From: CAZYAK01 sp964403335
GTDB taxonomy: Bacteria; Patescibacteriota; Gracilibacteria; Peribacterales; Peribacteraceae
Reading direction: 5' to 3'
DNA length: 64,000 nucleotides
NCBI GenBank assembly: GCA_964403335.1
Contig: CAYOFI010000007.1
Span: forward strand, 1-64,000
A program made the translations under genes and the position numbers. Within the stretch, counting starts at the first letter, position 1, and each line of letters begins with the position of its first letter. The notes beneath the pieces were generated by a model that was given only the letters and a program-made list of their open reading frames with translations, did not search any database and was not told the DNA's origin. This document shows positions 63,920 through 64,000 of the stretch, piece by piece.

Positions 63920-64000
63920 ATGCTCACCTATTCTGACCTGCAGAAAGCTGATCCCGCCGTGTATGCGACCCTTGCCGGAGAAATGAAGCGGCAGGTGGAA
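63920..64000 (+). CDS. glyA: Probable serine hydroxymethyltransferase, 5' end only
   Basis: The first 27 codons, MLTYSDLQKADPAVYATLAG onward to MKRQVE, run off the window. The pattern of a short lead, an Asp-Pro-x-Val/Phe helix and an E-x-x-RQ-x-E segment matches the N-terminus of GlyA, which continues to the LIASEN motif beyond the window. The folate context (cyclo-ligase upstream) agrees. There is too little sequence to be certain. Confidence 0.55.
   Translation, partial: MLTYSDLQKADPAVYATLAGEMKRQVE

Noticed and set aside
63789..63986. 65-codon frame after the last terminator
   Set aside because: It spans a terminator and a palindromic repeat, is Pro-rich, and conflicts with the more plausible GlyA start at 63920.
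1..64000. CRISPR arrays, prophage or transposase genes
   Set aside because: No regular direct repeats with spacers, no cas, integrase or transposase motifs were found on either strand.
1..64000. UGA recoded as glycine, as in Gracilibacteria
   Set aside because: Many genes with complete domains end at TGA (for example the PrgI-like, Maf, ChbG neighbour and GH26 regions), and no in-frame TGA interrupts a conserved domain.

Overview
The window looks like a chromosomal segment of a Patescibacteria (Candidate Phyla Radiation) bacterium, perhaps a Peribacteria/Peregrinibacteria-like lineage. The reasons are an orphan PrgI/TraC-like pair, many compact proteins with no familiar relatives, GIY-YIG mini-nucleases, and mostly leaderless genes. 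TGA is an ordinary stop here, so there is no sign of the UGA recoding known in Gracilibacteria. This placement is inferred from gene content only.

Layout. 1-9.5 kb: ClpC under a CIRCE operator, PrgI/TraC-like membrane proteins, ribosomal protein S1, a HAD phosphatase, a HIT protein, YidD and an ArsR/SRPBCC pair. 9.5-18.5 kb: a DHA2-type exporter, a tandem PhnB-like protein, a large CheB-CheR-PAS-histidine kinase fusion, a GH26-like surface protein, a lone PAS protein and tRNA-Gly(UCC). 18.5-30 kb: an ABC-F ATPase, an SLH-CAP surface protein, an aberrant tRNA-Gly, a synthetase-type RelA/SpoT protein, a TrmB-like regulator, an 836-aa protein with a possible degenerate PLP-transferase fold, a PQQ-type propeller protein and an M29 aminopeptidase. 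30-34 kb: MgtE, an FAD-Rieske oxidoreductase and an H1-like basic protein.

34.1-44.2 kb is the centrepiece: an almost complete mevalonate route. It holds IPP isomerase, undecaprenyl-PP synthase, a mevalonate-kinase-like GHMP kinase, diphosphomevalonate decarboxylase and HMG-CoA reductase, then archaeal-type HMG-CoA synthase and thiolase, then a fusion of a DUF35-like OB fold with a guanylate-kinase-like domain. The cluster is split by a 2.3-kb block (an unknown 119-aa protein and a PepD peptidase) whose expression signals and codon use differ from its neighbours. No GHMP-type phosphomevalonate kinase is present. 44.3-49.1 kb is an alpha-glucan cluster (GT4, GH57, GH15).

49-64 kb is mixed: a YgjP-type metalloprotein, Maf, TrpRS, an RluA-type synthase, a DUF2156 aminoacyl-transferase-like protein, a GIY-YIG/tRNA-Val locus in which the second tRNA-Val copy carries a palindrome in its D-loop, a ChbG/YdjC deacetylase, dCTP deaminase, a DM13 lipoprotein, a DsbA lipoprotein, DnaX without the usual zinc module, 5-formyl-THF cyclo-ligase and the start of a probable GlyA.

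Two genome-wide patterns emerge. First, more than 20 genes have a -10 box (TANNNT-like) ending only 6-9 nt before the start codon, with no Shine-Dalgarno, which implies leaderless mRNAs. A small second class has TTGACA-like -35 boxes, long leaders, strong Shine-Dalgarno sequences and, in most cases, hairpin terminators. Second, at least 16 long imperfect inverted repeats, with purine-rich left arms built of short repeated words, mostly begin within about 0-25 nt of a stop codon. They fall into several sequence families, and some have grown into coding sequence.
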